DNA of 26,303 nt. It comes from a virus. Below, piece by piece: positions 6,375 through 13,706 of this stretch. The stretch spans positions 1 through 26,303 of the IMG/VR virus record IMGVR_UViG_3300009506_000168; one strand, 5' to 3'. The position numbers and the translations under genes were made by a program. A model generated the notes under the pieces. That model made no database searches and was not told the origin of the DNA. It worked only from the letters and a program-made list of their open reading frames with translations. Position 1 is the stretch's first letter. The number at the start of each line of letters is the position of its first letter.

Positions 6375-7517
6375 ATGGAAACACCAGCGACAACGGTTGA
6401 ATCTCAAGGCGGAAGCACCGCAACTGTAGAAGCTCCGGCAACGGAAGTAAGCCAAAGCGATTACATCAACGATGCATTCAGCGATTATTTCGTTGATCCG
6501 ACAGAGGACAAAACCACAACACAGGCAGAAGAGCCGAAAACGGATGATAAAACCAAGGCACAACCGCCGAAAGACGAAAACACAGAGGGAAAAACCCCGA
6601 ATGGTGGCGAAAAGACACCGCCAAAACCTGAAGACAAGCCGGACCCGTTCACATCGGCATTCGTTAATGGTGAAACGGGCGATTTCGATCTCGAAAAGCT
6701 GACCGGAATTTCCTTTGAAGGAATCAATTTTCAAGGGGAAGATAAGCCAGCCGAACCGGGTGGGCAGAGCGCGAAAAGTGATATTCCTGAATGGAAACAG
6801 GCTTATGAAGCCGATAAGGTTTTCAAGCAGAATATCCACAACTCACGCCTCGGACCTATCGAGTCGGTTTTCAATCAGGTACAGCAAAGCCAGATTCCTG
6901 ATGAATACAAGGACATTGTTCTAAGTGCATTGCGCCAGGAATACGCCAAAGTTCAACAGGAAAACGAGCAGTTTTTCCGCGAACGTGACGAGCAGAACGC
7001 CTACCGGAAGCGGCAGGATGAACTCGAAGCGATACGTGAGGAAACCCGTTCCTCGAAATTGCCGGAACTCGCCAGAACAAACGCCACTGCTATTATCAGT
7101 AAGCTTCCTGGCGATGATTCAAAAGCGAAAATCGACCTCTACAACCGGATTATGTTCGGTCCAGGAGCAGGAGGGGAACTGCTCGAAGATATGTTTCAGG
7201 TTCGGTATCCTGATTTTCAAAAGAAACCGAAGGCTGAACAGGATCGTATGAAATTTTGCTTTGTTAACGAACTTCAGGCAGATGGCGGAAGGCTTCAGCG
7301 CCATTTTAATCGGGCTTACAGATATTTAATTGCCGATCCGGAGAACCTTAAAAAGATCATGGGGCAGGTGTCGCGGAATACCGATGCAAACAACAGGAGT
7401 AACGCCGCTGCCGCTCAAAAGAGCCCCACCGGATCAGTGGCAAGACAACCGCAAGCGGGAACCTCGAAATGGGACGGTTATTTTGCCGATCCCGAAGGAG
7501 CAAAAATCAGAATTTAA
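6375..7517 (+). CDS. Capsid scaffolding protein (probable)
   Basis: This 380-aa protein lies immediately upstream of the capsid gene and has the composition of a scaffold. Residues 1-140 are a disordered Thr/Glu/Pro/Lys-rich tail (for example EEPKTDDKTKAQPPKDENTE), and about 140-240 contains a long charged helix with QEYAKVQQENEQFFRERDEQ. A helical C-terminal segment and a low-complexity end (ARQPQAGTSKW) follow. AAAAGGGGAAAG precedes the ATG. Scaffolds diverge too fast for motif-based assignment, so the call rests on position, length and composition. No protease gene or protease domain is visible nearby. Confidence 0.7.
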   Translation: METPATTVESQGGSTATVEAPATEVSQSDYINDAFSDYFVDPTEDKTTTQAEEPKTDDKTKAQPPKDENTEGKTPNGGEKTPPKPEDKPDPFTSAFVNGETGDFDLEKLTGISFEGINFQGEDKPAEPGGQSAKSDIPEWKQAYEADKVFKQNIHNSRLGPIESVFNQVQQSQIPDEYKDIVLSALRQEYAKVQQENEQFFRERDEQNAYRKRQDELEAIREETRSSKLPELARTNATAIISKLPGDDSKAKIDLYNRIMFGPGAGGELLEDMFQVRYPDFQKKPKAEQDRMKFCFVNELQADGGRLQRHFNRAYRYLIADPENLKKIMGQVSRNTDANNRSNAAAAQKSPTGSVARQPQAGTSKWDGYFADPEGAKIRI

Positions 7518-7529
7518 GGAAGGTAAAAT

Positions 7530-8771
7530 ATGACAGTCTACAGAGGTACCGTGTCATCGCCGACCCCTCAAACGGTTCCGGCGTTCAGTTCTACTCAGCA
7601 GAACAAGCGCGACGTTCTGCCGTGGATTGCATTGAATTACGCGCAAAACCTGAAACTTATCGCCTTACTCGAAGATATTAACGTCGGCAAAGGAGATGCA
7701 TCAGTTTCGAAAGGTCGAATCAAAAAGGCCGAAGTTTCTCAGCAGCGGTTCGAGTGCTTCAATTTTACCGATTGGAGCAAAACGGTTACCGTTGCCAGCT
7801 TTTCTGGTACAACGCTTGTGGTGAATTCTACCGCACAGCTAAAGATTTATGATACGCTGTATTACTTCAATCCGACCAGCGGTAAAACCCTTACCGCACG
7901 TATCGACAGTATTACCGATACGACCACATGTGAAATTACCAGTTTTGGCGCAACCGCCTTTGCGCCTGTTCAGGGTGATATCCTCGGTATCAGCGCAACC
8001 GCCTACCCGGAAAACAGCAGCAACCCGTCGATGATATCGAAGGACTTCGACAATGTTTACAACTGTACCCAGATTGTGCGGGAACCGGTTGCTATCAGCA
8101 ATACCCTATTGAAATCGGAGTTCTATGCAACCCAGGACTATTTCAAACTGCTCAAGATGATTAACCTCGTTCGATTCTACGAAAAAATCGAGCGCGGTTG
8201 GCTGTTCGGGAACCGGGCGTCTTCCGGTAATACAACCTCCGGTGGCGCAGCTCTTACCGCTTCGTTCTCCTCTTCCCAGGGGCTTTTGAACTGGGCGGCG
8301 AACTCCTACGATATGGGAGGGAGCATGTCATCCTTCAAGCTCAAAACCGAGATTTCCCGCATGATGTCGGTTTCCAGCGAAGGTGATCCGATTATCGCCC
8401 TTGCCGGGTACGATATCTGTGGCCGCATCGATGATATGGTATCGGATAAGACTGTGTACAACATCAATGTCGGTGACGCGAAAACCCGCCTGCGGGAATT
8501 CGGCGTCAATACGAAAATGATTCGCACACAGACTTTCGCCTTTGAACTGGTGAACCACAAAGCCTTTAACGAAGGCGAATTGGCGCACTGCATGTTGCTG
8601 TTCAACCCGAACAATGTCGAATTCGTCCACCTTCCGGATCGCGATATTCATCCGAATGTTTCCATTCAGGAAAATGATCGCGATGGAAAAATCGACGAAG
8701 TTCTGGCGGAATTCGGTTGCCGGGTAAATGACGGCGGACAGTCGGCAGGCCTTGTTCAGAATTGTTGGTAA
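7530..8771 (+). CDS. Major capsid protein, HK97 fold (SU10/DUF5309-like)
   Basis: This 413-aa protein would form the icosahedral shell. Its N-terminal helix-rich arm ends around KRDVLPWIALNYAQNLKLIA. A beta-rich insertion (about residues 85-165) carries the pattern LKIYDTLYYFNPTSGKTLTA, then GDILGISATAYPENSS. It is followed by NVYNCTQIVREPVAISNTLL, which closely resembles the SU10 major-capsid family. The C-terminal part includes HLPDRDIH and EFGCRVNDGG. AAGGAAGG lies just upstream. Family length and position fit well. A GC-rich hairpin follows the stop. Confidence 0.85.
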   Translation: MTVYRGTVSSPTPQTVPAFSSTQQNKRDVLPWIALNYAQNLKLIALLEDINVGKGDASVSKGRIKKAEVSQQRFECFNFTDWSKTVTVASFSGTTLVVNSTAQLKIYDTLYYFNPTSGKTLTARIDSITDTTTCEITSFGATAFAPVQGDILGISATAYPENSSNPSMISKDFDNVYNCTQIVREPVAISNTLLKSEFYATQDYFKLLKMINLVRFYEKIERGWLFGNRASSGNTTSGGAALTASFSSSQGLLNWAANSYDMGGSMSSFKLKTEISRMMSVSSEGDPIIALAGYDICGRIDDMVSDKTVYNINVGDAKTRLREFGVNTKMIRTQTFAFELVNHKAFNEGELAHCMLLFNPNNVEFVHLPDRDIHPNVSIQENDRDGKIDEVLAEFGCRVNDGGQSAGLVQNCW

Positions 8772-8777
8772 TAAAAC

Positions 8778-8795
8778 GGAGGGGTAAAACCCTCC
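8778..8795 (+). terminator. Hairpin after capsid gene
   Basis: GGAGGG (8778-8783) pairs with CCCTCC (8790-8795) across a 6-nt loop. There is no long U tract, so it is more likely an RNA-stabilising or partial-termination element than a full terminator. It begins 6 nt after the capsid stop codon. Confidence 0.45.
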
Positions 8796-8811
8796 TCTTC
8801 GAAAGGTAGTT

Positions 8812-9306
8812 ATGAAAAAAATTATCGTTTTTTTAATCGTAATCTGGGCCGTTGCAGTGTCTACGGCTGGCGTGCCGACTCTTGCCACATTGGAAAACAT
8901 GGAATACCAACTCGTAGAATCGAACGAGGTAGGCGGGGTGGTTGACACCATGAGGCTTACCGGGGCGACTTCCGATACCGTGATAAAAAAGCATAATATC
9001 GAGCCCGGTTGGTCCTATGTTATTGTATCAACCGACTCGATAAATGCGGTTACCGACAGTATCCAGCTTCGGTGTATTATGTATGGTTCCAACCGTACAA
9101 CGGTAATGGGAAATCACCTTGTTGGAACCGATTCGACCACGGCAATTTACACACACCTTTTGCCAATAGGGGTAACCGCTTTCGGAAGCTGCTTTAGCCT
9201 TCGATATACCCGTGCTGCGGCAACCACCAAGACGGCAATATATCGGTGGGAGCTATACAGAGTAAGGAAAAACACGATTAATCAGAACTGGAATCAACGA
9301 CGATAA
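8812..9306 (+). CDS. Exported protein directly after the capsid gene
   Basis: This 164-aa protein has a strong Sec signal peptide (MKK, then IIVFLIVIWAVAV, with probable cleavage near STAG at residues 17-20). The mature region is beta-rich and Thr/Asp/Ser-rich, with two Cys (QLRCIMY and FGSCFSLRY) and a basic C terminus (YRWELYRVRKN). AAAGG precedes the ATG. Head decoration proteins often sit at this locus, but a cleavable signal peptide would send the product to the periplasm. The gene is bracketed by two hairpins. No family recognised. Confidence 0.8.
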   Translation: MKKIIVFLIVIWAVAVSTAGVPTLATLENMEYQLVESNEVGGVVDTMRLTGATSDTVIKKHNIEPGWSYVIVSTDSINAVTDSIQLRCIMYGSNRTTVMGNHLVGTDSTTAIYTHLLPIGVTAFGSCFSLRYTRAAATTKTAIYRWELYRVRKNTINQNWNQRR

Positions 9307-9307
9307 T

Positions 9308-9332
9308 AAGGGGGTTAACTCCCCCTTTATTC
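9308..9332 (+). terminator. Terminator-like hairpin
   Basis: AAGGGGG (9308-9314) pairs with CCCCCTT (9321-9327), with TTAACT as loop, followed by TATTCT. The stem is strong but the U tract is imperfect. With the hairpin at 8778 it isolates the exported gene at 8812 within the operon. No new promoter is obvious before the next gene, so partial read-through is likely. Confidence 0.55.
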
Positions 9333-9356
9333 TAAACCTACTCAGAAGAGGAATAC

Positions 9357-9866
9357 ATGGGTGCAGAACTGGCAAAACTCGGGACATACCCGAAATCAGA
9401 CAAGAAAAACAAGGTTTATTACGTCAACCGTCTCGATTACGGGTTTTCTGTTCCGAAGGTTGATGGAGATGGAAAGAAAATTCAGCGAACAAATACGGCA
9501 ACTGGTCTTCCTATAACCAATGGACGAGGAGAACCGGAGTTTTTCGAAGAGCCTGTAATGTTTCAGAGGTGGCAGGACCGTTTCACGGAAACCGGATACT
9601 GGAGCGTTTACGAGGTCACCAGCAACACTCCGAAAGTGATCGCTGAAAAGCTCGAAGAGATGGCGAAGTCTCCGAAAGCCCAAGTCATGAGTGAAAAGGC
9701 CTTTATTGAGTTCACCAACCCGGCACTTGCTAAACATATCGCCGAAACTTCAGACCTCGAAGAAGAAAAGAAGATGCTCAACGAGGACGTGGCGAAAGCA
9801 AAGGCCGAAAAGAGCAAACTTGAGGAAGAAATCGCACGACTTAAACAGAAGGCAGGAGTCAAATAG
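9357..9866 (+). CDS. Putative minor head protein with C-terminal coiled coil
   Basis: This 169-aa protein begins MGAELAKLGTYPKSDKKNKV. A compact N-terminal domain (to about residue 95, containing FQRWQDRFTETGYWSVYEV) is followed by a long charged coiled coil (about 133-167, SDLEEEKKMLNEDVAKAKAE). AGAGGA lies upstream of the ATG. It lies between the capsid region and the adaptor gene, and its TAG overlaps the next GTG by one base. The family is not recognised; head-associated is inferred from position. Confidence 0.65.
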   Translation: MGAELAKLGTYPKSDKKNKVYYVNRLDYGFSVPKVDGDGKKIQRTNTATGLPITNGRGEPEFFEEPVMFQRWQDRFTETGYWSVYEVTSNTPKVIAEKLEEMAKSPKAQVMSEKAFIEFTNPALAKHIAETSDLEEEKKMLNEDVAKAKAEKSKLEEEIARLKQKAGVK

Positions 9867-10582
9867 TGTTCGCCGACCTCTATTCCGATCTGGCAAATGT
9901 ATTCAACGAATGGCTGGAGAATTCCCCGACCGGTGGAGATTATGTCACCAACTTAACGGTAGACTATGCCAACAGGGCACAGGATTCTATCTGGAGTGAT
10001 CCGCCTACCGGGTGGACCCTGTTAACTCGTTCCGCTCAGTTGACCATTTCCAGCCTCGTTGCAACCCTCCCCACTGGTGACGGAATGCTCATTCATGTTT
10101 ATTCCGACGACGACCAGGACGGGAAGCCGGATCGGTATTATTTCAAGGATGGTCGCCTGATAGACGGCTTCAAGTTTCTTGCGGGATTCGCTAAAGCTAC
10201 CGGCCACACCCGGCAGATACAGTTTTATCAATCTCCGGTTGAGCCGGTTTATTGCGATTACCAAGTAAAACTCGATGCATTCACCGGAAGCGGGGACGAG
10301 TATCTGTTTTTCCCAAAAAACATCATGCTCGGGAAGATGCAATATTTACGGTGTATCGATAAAGGGCTGCTCAAAGAGGCCGAAGCGATCGGAATTAATT
10401 TCGAGCGAGAGCTTTCGAGATTCAAGGGGCAGCACCAGAACACAACTGAAAACCCAGGGATATCGGTGAATGATTTTGCCGGGAGAGAGGTATACATTCC
10501 CCGCCATAATTTAAGTCAGGGAATGGGCGGAGGTAAATTAGTAGGATCAACGAACGATCAGGATGTTTACCGACATGGCTGA
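9866..10582 (+). CDS. Head-to-tail adaptor-like protein (probable)
   Basis: This 238-aa protein starts with GTG overlapping the previous TAG; CAGGAG lies about 7 nt upstream. The N-terminal segment (FADLYSDLANVFNEWLE, then VDYANRAQDSIWSDPPTGWT) resembles adaptor proteins that bind under the portal in short-tailed phages, where a helix is followed by N-x-A...IW and a Trp motif. A DDDQDGKPDRYYF turn follows near residue 76, and a beta-rich middle ends in a helical segment with LLKEAEAIGINFERELSRFK. It precedes the nozzle-like gene, as expected for an adaptor. This is a fold-level guess from motifs and order. Confidence 0.5.
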   Translation: MFADLYSDLANVFNEWLENSPTGGDYVTNLTVDYANRAQDSIWSDPPTGWTLLTRSAQLTISSLVATLPTGDGMLIHVYSDDDQDGKPDRYYFKDGRLIDGFKFLAGFAKATGHTRQIQFYQSPVEPVYCDYQVKLDAFTGSGDEYLFFPKNIMLGKMQYLRCIDKGLLKEAEAIGINFERELSRFKGQHQNTTENPGISVNDFAGREVYIPRHNLSQGMGGGKLVGSTNDQDVYRHG

Positions 10583-12485
10583 AGCAAGTAGAAAGCCGAT
10601 AGCTATAGATTTCGCCGACTGCTCCGGGGGGTGCGTCTCCGAAGAAGTGGAACACCCGACGAGGTTTTTCCGGAATCAGATAAGCGATGAATCGATCGGA
10701 TTCGTTTTAAGGAAATCAGGGCTTTCAAAGCAACCCGGAGCGGTTGGTCTCAGTTCTGGGACAACCTTTACCACCTTTCTGCGCGGCATGTTTTCACACC
10801 GGCAGTTTTCCGGGACAGAGAGCCTATACGGGATATCCAACGGTGAACTTTCCCAGATATCTACCTCTGACGGCTCGCTTACCTCAAAGTATTCCCTTGG
10901 GGGTCCGGTAAATGAGGCATGGGCCTGCGATGCATTCGGAAAGAAATTCATTTGCAACGGTAATTCTGTTGTGAAAATTGAGGGAACAACCGCCTATCAG
11001 GTGGGTATCACCGCCCCTTCGGGGGGTACTGCGGCGGCGGCGTCCGGAGCCGGGCTGTCCGATGGAGTGTACAGCGTCTATGTCGGATATGCCAGAAAAG
11101 TGGACGGTGTGAACGTTCTATACAGTTCCGGTGAAAGCCTCGGGGAAATCACGCTAGGAACCGGTAGCAACCGGATATCGATAACTGTTCCGAATAGCGG
11201 CGACCCCCAGGTAAATAATAAAGTTGTCTGGATAAAATCACCCGACGAACTGATCCATTACTTTTTCTATGAAACCGATGATAATACCACAACTTCAATA
11301 ACGATCAGCGCGGATACCCAGAAGGAAACGGCGATCGTTTATGAATATTCATCCGCCGACAACGGACTTCCTCCTGCCATCACCTTCATTTTTTCGTTCG
11401 CTGGTCGTCTCTGGGGAATCATCAACAACGTTATCTACTACAGCAATGACGGTACATTCTCCGCGTATGATGTCGAGCGATGGGGGGCTGCGAACTTCCG
11501 GACTACACAGTATAAGCTGACCGGAATTTTCTCTGTAGGTTTGAATCTGTATTTCAATACCGACAACGGAATCCTGATTCTTCCATATGGAGATATCAAT
11601 CAAAAAGAATACCTTATTGATCCGCGATGGCGTTTTTACGATATGCGCACGGTTGCGAACTGGAACGGCGGGGTGATCGGGCTTACCAACCAGGGTGTAA
11701 AGATGTTCGACGGGGAGCGGTTCACGTCTTTTGATTTCGGGTACCCGATACGGGAAAAAATAGATGTAATCTATCAATCGCAGAACAATTTCCGACCCTG
11801 TGGATTCGTTTATCGTAAAAAATTCCGGGATGAATATCATTTGCTTTGGCAAGATCCGTCTGTCTCGGTTTCGGTGAATAACATTCATGCAGTGCTTAAC
11901 CTTTCCAGCGCACTATGGGCAGATTTCAACAATTACAATCTTTCGTGGGAGTTCCAGCCGGTGAGCGGGAATTATCCGGTGATATTCGAGAGTAACAACG
12001 CTCTTTACATAGGACAGTCTCACACTTACGCAAGCAAAGTGTATGCCGAATCACTTACCACATCGCGTATATCGAATGTGTACGACTCTTCTGGAACTCT
12101 GATTTCATCGGCAACCGATAAGCAGTCATATATGAAGAGCAGGCATCACCTTGAGGCGGTAAACGGAAGAATGAGAATTGACAAAATATATTGTCATTCT
12201 CAGAATGAAAAATCTTTTGATATACGAGTATGCTCGGGAACCGACAGGTCAAAAAAATCGGCATGGATTACGGTGAATTCAACCGCTACCGCCCCGCTGG
12301 TATTCCCCGTCGTTTTCCCTGCCATATTCTCTTCGAACGACGGAGATATAAACAGAAAAAAAATGCCGTCTCACTTCTGGTGTAAAACCGTTTACACTGA
12401 GGTGCGACAAAACGCTGACGATATTGGTTTTAGGCTTCTTCAGCTCTCGCTTATTGGAGAGGTAGAAACGAATAATTATATATGA
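10563..12485 (+). CDS. Tail nozzle / packaged-DNA stabilisation-type protein (P22 gp10-like role)
   Basis: This 640-aa protein is nearly all beta. The N-terminal PTRFFRNQISDESIGFVLRK followed by SGLSKQPGAV resembles the opening of stabilisation/nozzle proteins, where the polypeptide winds around the adaptor. The middle has propeller-like repeats, for example FAGRLWGIINNVIYYSNDG, LNLYFNTDNGILILPYGD and WNGGVIGLTNQGVKMFDGE, and the length suits the P22 gp10/T7 gp12 class. The overlap with the adaptor gene is 20 nt. ATG 10575 is an alternative start; neither has an ideal ribosome binding site. Confidence 0.55.
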   Translation: MFTDMAEASRKPIAIDFADCSGGCVSEEVEHPTRFFRNQISDESIGFVLRKSGLSKQPGAVGLSSGTTFTTFLRGMFSHRQFSGTESLYGISNGELSQISTSDGSLTSKYSLGGPVNEAWACDAFGKKFICNGNSVVKIEGTTAYQVGITAPSGGTAAAASGAGLSDGVYSVYVGYARKVDGVNVLYSSGESLGEITLGTGSNRISITVPNSGDPQVNNKVVWIKSPDELIHYFFYETDDNTTTSITISADTQKETAIVYEYSSADNGLPPAITFIFSFAGRLWGIINNVIYYSNDGTFSAYDVERWGAANFRTTQYKLTGIFSVGLNLYFNTDNGILILPYGDINQKEYLIDPRWRFYDMRTVANWNGGVIGLTNQGVKMFDGERFTSFDFGYPIREKIDVIYQSQNNFRPCGFVYRKKFRDEYHLLWQDPSVSVSVNNIHAVLNLSSALWADFNNYNLSWEFQPVSGNYPVIFESNNALYIGQSHTYASKVYAESLTTSRISNVYDSSGTLISSATDKQSYMKSRHHLEAVNGRMRIDKIYCHSQNEKSFDIRVCSGTDRSKKSAWITVNSTATAPLVFPVVFPAIFSSNDGDINRKKMPSHFWCKTVYTEVRQNADDIGFRLLQLSLIGEVETNNYI

Positions 12486-13288
12486 AAAAATCATTATTAT
12501 CACTATTTTTATTAGCCTTTAGCGCGTATTCACTTGATAAATACACTATTCCTTATGCTGCTACCGATACGATGACGAAAGCTAATTTCGATTCGAATCA
12601 TGATACCACAAAGGCGTATATTGACAAAGTAATCGATACGGTCAATCTTAACGTACCACGATATACTCAAAACACTTACACCCACGACCTAATAATGCCG
12701 TTTCTCCGTGTCGATACGATTCGAAGCAATACGAACATCGATTCTATTTGCGGAAGCCCGAGGATAGACACATTATCAAGCGATTCGGCTTATGCTTATA
12801 AATCGACCTCTCACTATACAAATGCGGATTCTGCAACAATAGGAGTAATTACAAACACAAGAATAAATTCCGATTACTCGGTAATTACTCATGAAAATTC
12901 TGATACTGTTACCTCTTTGTACAGTAGAATGAGAAGGCTTACGGCGTACAGTGGAGATTATAACGGAGGTATGGCAATAGGTCAGGCTCTTATTGACGAC
13001 GACGACACCGCGACCCTGAACGATATATTTCAATTAGGATCTCAAAATTTCGGCGGATTTTTAAATGTTGTCAGCCATGCTGGAGACCTGGTTTATGGAC
13101 AAATAGTAATAGACGAAACAGGCGATATTGTTGAAATATACGACAAAAATAATAATGTATCTGTAACCGACGCGGATGGATATCTTTGCTTTGTGGCAAC
13201 CGGTACGTCGTTCAGGACAAATGTAATAAACAGGACTGGAGCACAGACAAGATTCTATTTCCAGTTTTTCGGTGATTTTAACCCTTAA
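12482..13288 (+). CDS. Exported fibre-like protein
   Basis: This 268-aa protein begins with a signal peptide (MKKSLLSLFLLAFSAYS, A-Y-S cleavage near residue 17). The mature chain is Asp/Thr/Ser/Asn-rich and fibre-like: ANFDSNHDTTKAYIDKVIDT recalls the repeated N-D-N segments at fibre N termini, and the last 100 residues look like a compact beta domain (GDLVYGQIVIDETGDIVEIY through TRFYFQFFGDF). It has two Cys. The start overlaps the nozzle gene stop (ATGA), but the nearest SD-like sequence (GGAGAGG) is about 19 nt away, so translation probably depends on coupling. The gene is AT-richer than its neighbours. Confidence 0.75.
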   Translation: MKKSLLSLFLLAFSAYSLDKYTIPYAATDTMTKANFDSNHDTTKAYIDKVIDTVNLNVPRYTQNTYTHDLIMPFLRVDTIRSNTNIDSICGSPRIDTLSSDSAYAYKSTSHYTNADSATIGVITNTRINSDYSVITHENSDTVTSLYSRMRRLTAYSGDYNGGMAIGQALIDDDDTATLNDIFQLGSQNFGGFLNVVSHAGDLVYGQIVIDETGDIVEIYDKNNNVSVTDADGYLCFVATGTSFRTNVINRTGAQTRFYFQFFGDFNP

Positions 13289-13301
13289 TATATTGATTTT
13301 T

Positions 13302-13706
13302 ATGGCAAACCAGATAATAAACATATCGCCAAAAACCTCAAATATTCAGGGGCTTTTCCGTGAAGATGAAATAATCATTGTGTGTGATACAACCCTCGGT
13401 GACTTCTCAACCAGCATGCCGGAGGGATATCTTTCAAAATGCCATAAAGTGAGCTTTTATAATATTGGAACGAACGATTTAACGATAAGTTTCAATCCTG
13501 TTTCCCTCCTCTATTTCACGACCGGAAGTGTTTCAAATGTAGTAATCGGTGGGGGAAATTCGGTTGAGATGTTCAACGAACCGACAAGCGGGAAATGGAG
13601 GAGTATTACCGATCCCTCGGTGCGCCTCATTTGGGAGGACAACCGGCTGAAGGGGCAGGTCTATCAGGATGGAGAATGGCACACCTGTATTAAAGGCGGC
13701 TATTGA
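13302..13706 (+). CDS. Small beta-rich virion-type protein, unknown
   Basis: From ATG 13302 the product is 134 aa, starting MANQIINISPKTSNIQGLFR. A GTG at 13272 would add ten hydrophobic residues (MILTLNILIF), which might act as a short anchor; neither start has a visible Shine-Dalgarno sequence. The chain is beta-rich, with CHKVSFYNIGTNDLTISFNP and EMFNEPTSGKWRSITD, a pattern common in distal fibre or tail-tip domains. It overlaps the next gene by one base. Function is not known. Confidence 0.6.
   Translation: MANQIINISPKTSNIQGLFREDEIIIVCDTTLGDFSTSMPEGYLSKCHKVSFYNIGTNDLTISFNPVSLLYFTTGSVSNVVIGGGNSVEMFNEPTSGKWRSITDPSVRLIWEDNRLKGQVYQDGEWHTCIKGGY

Noticed and set aside
4761-6890. Shared 16-nt stretch TCAATCAGGTACAGCA in portal and scaffold genes
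   Set aside because: Only two copies, both inside Gln-rich coding sequence reading NQVQQS; explained by similar low-complexity peptides.
9579-9592. Second parS-like sequence GTTTCACGGAAAC
   Set aside because: One base of the core is missing, so the dyad spacing is wrong, and it lies inside a coding region.
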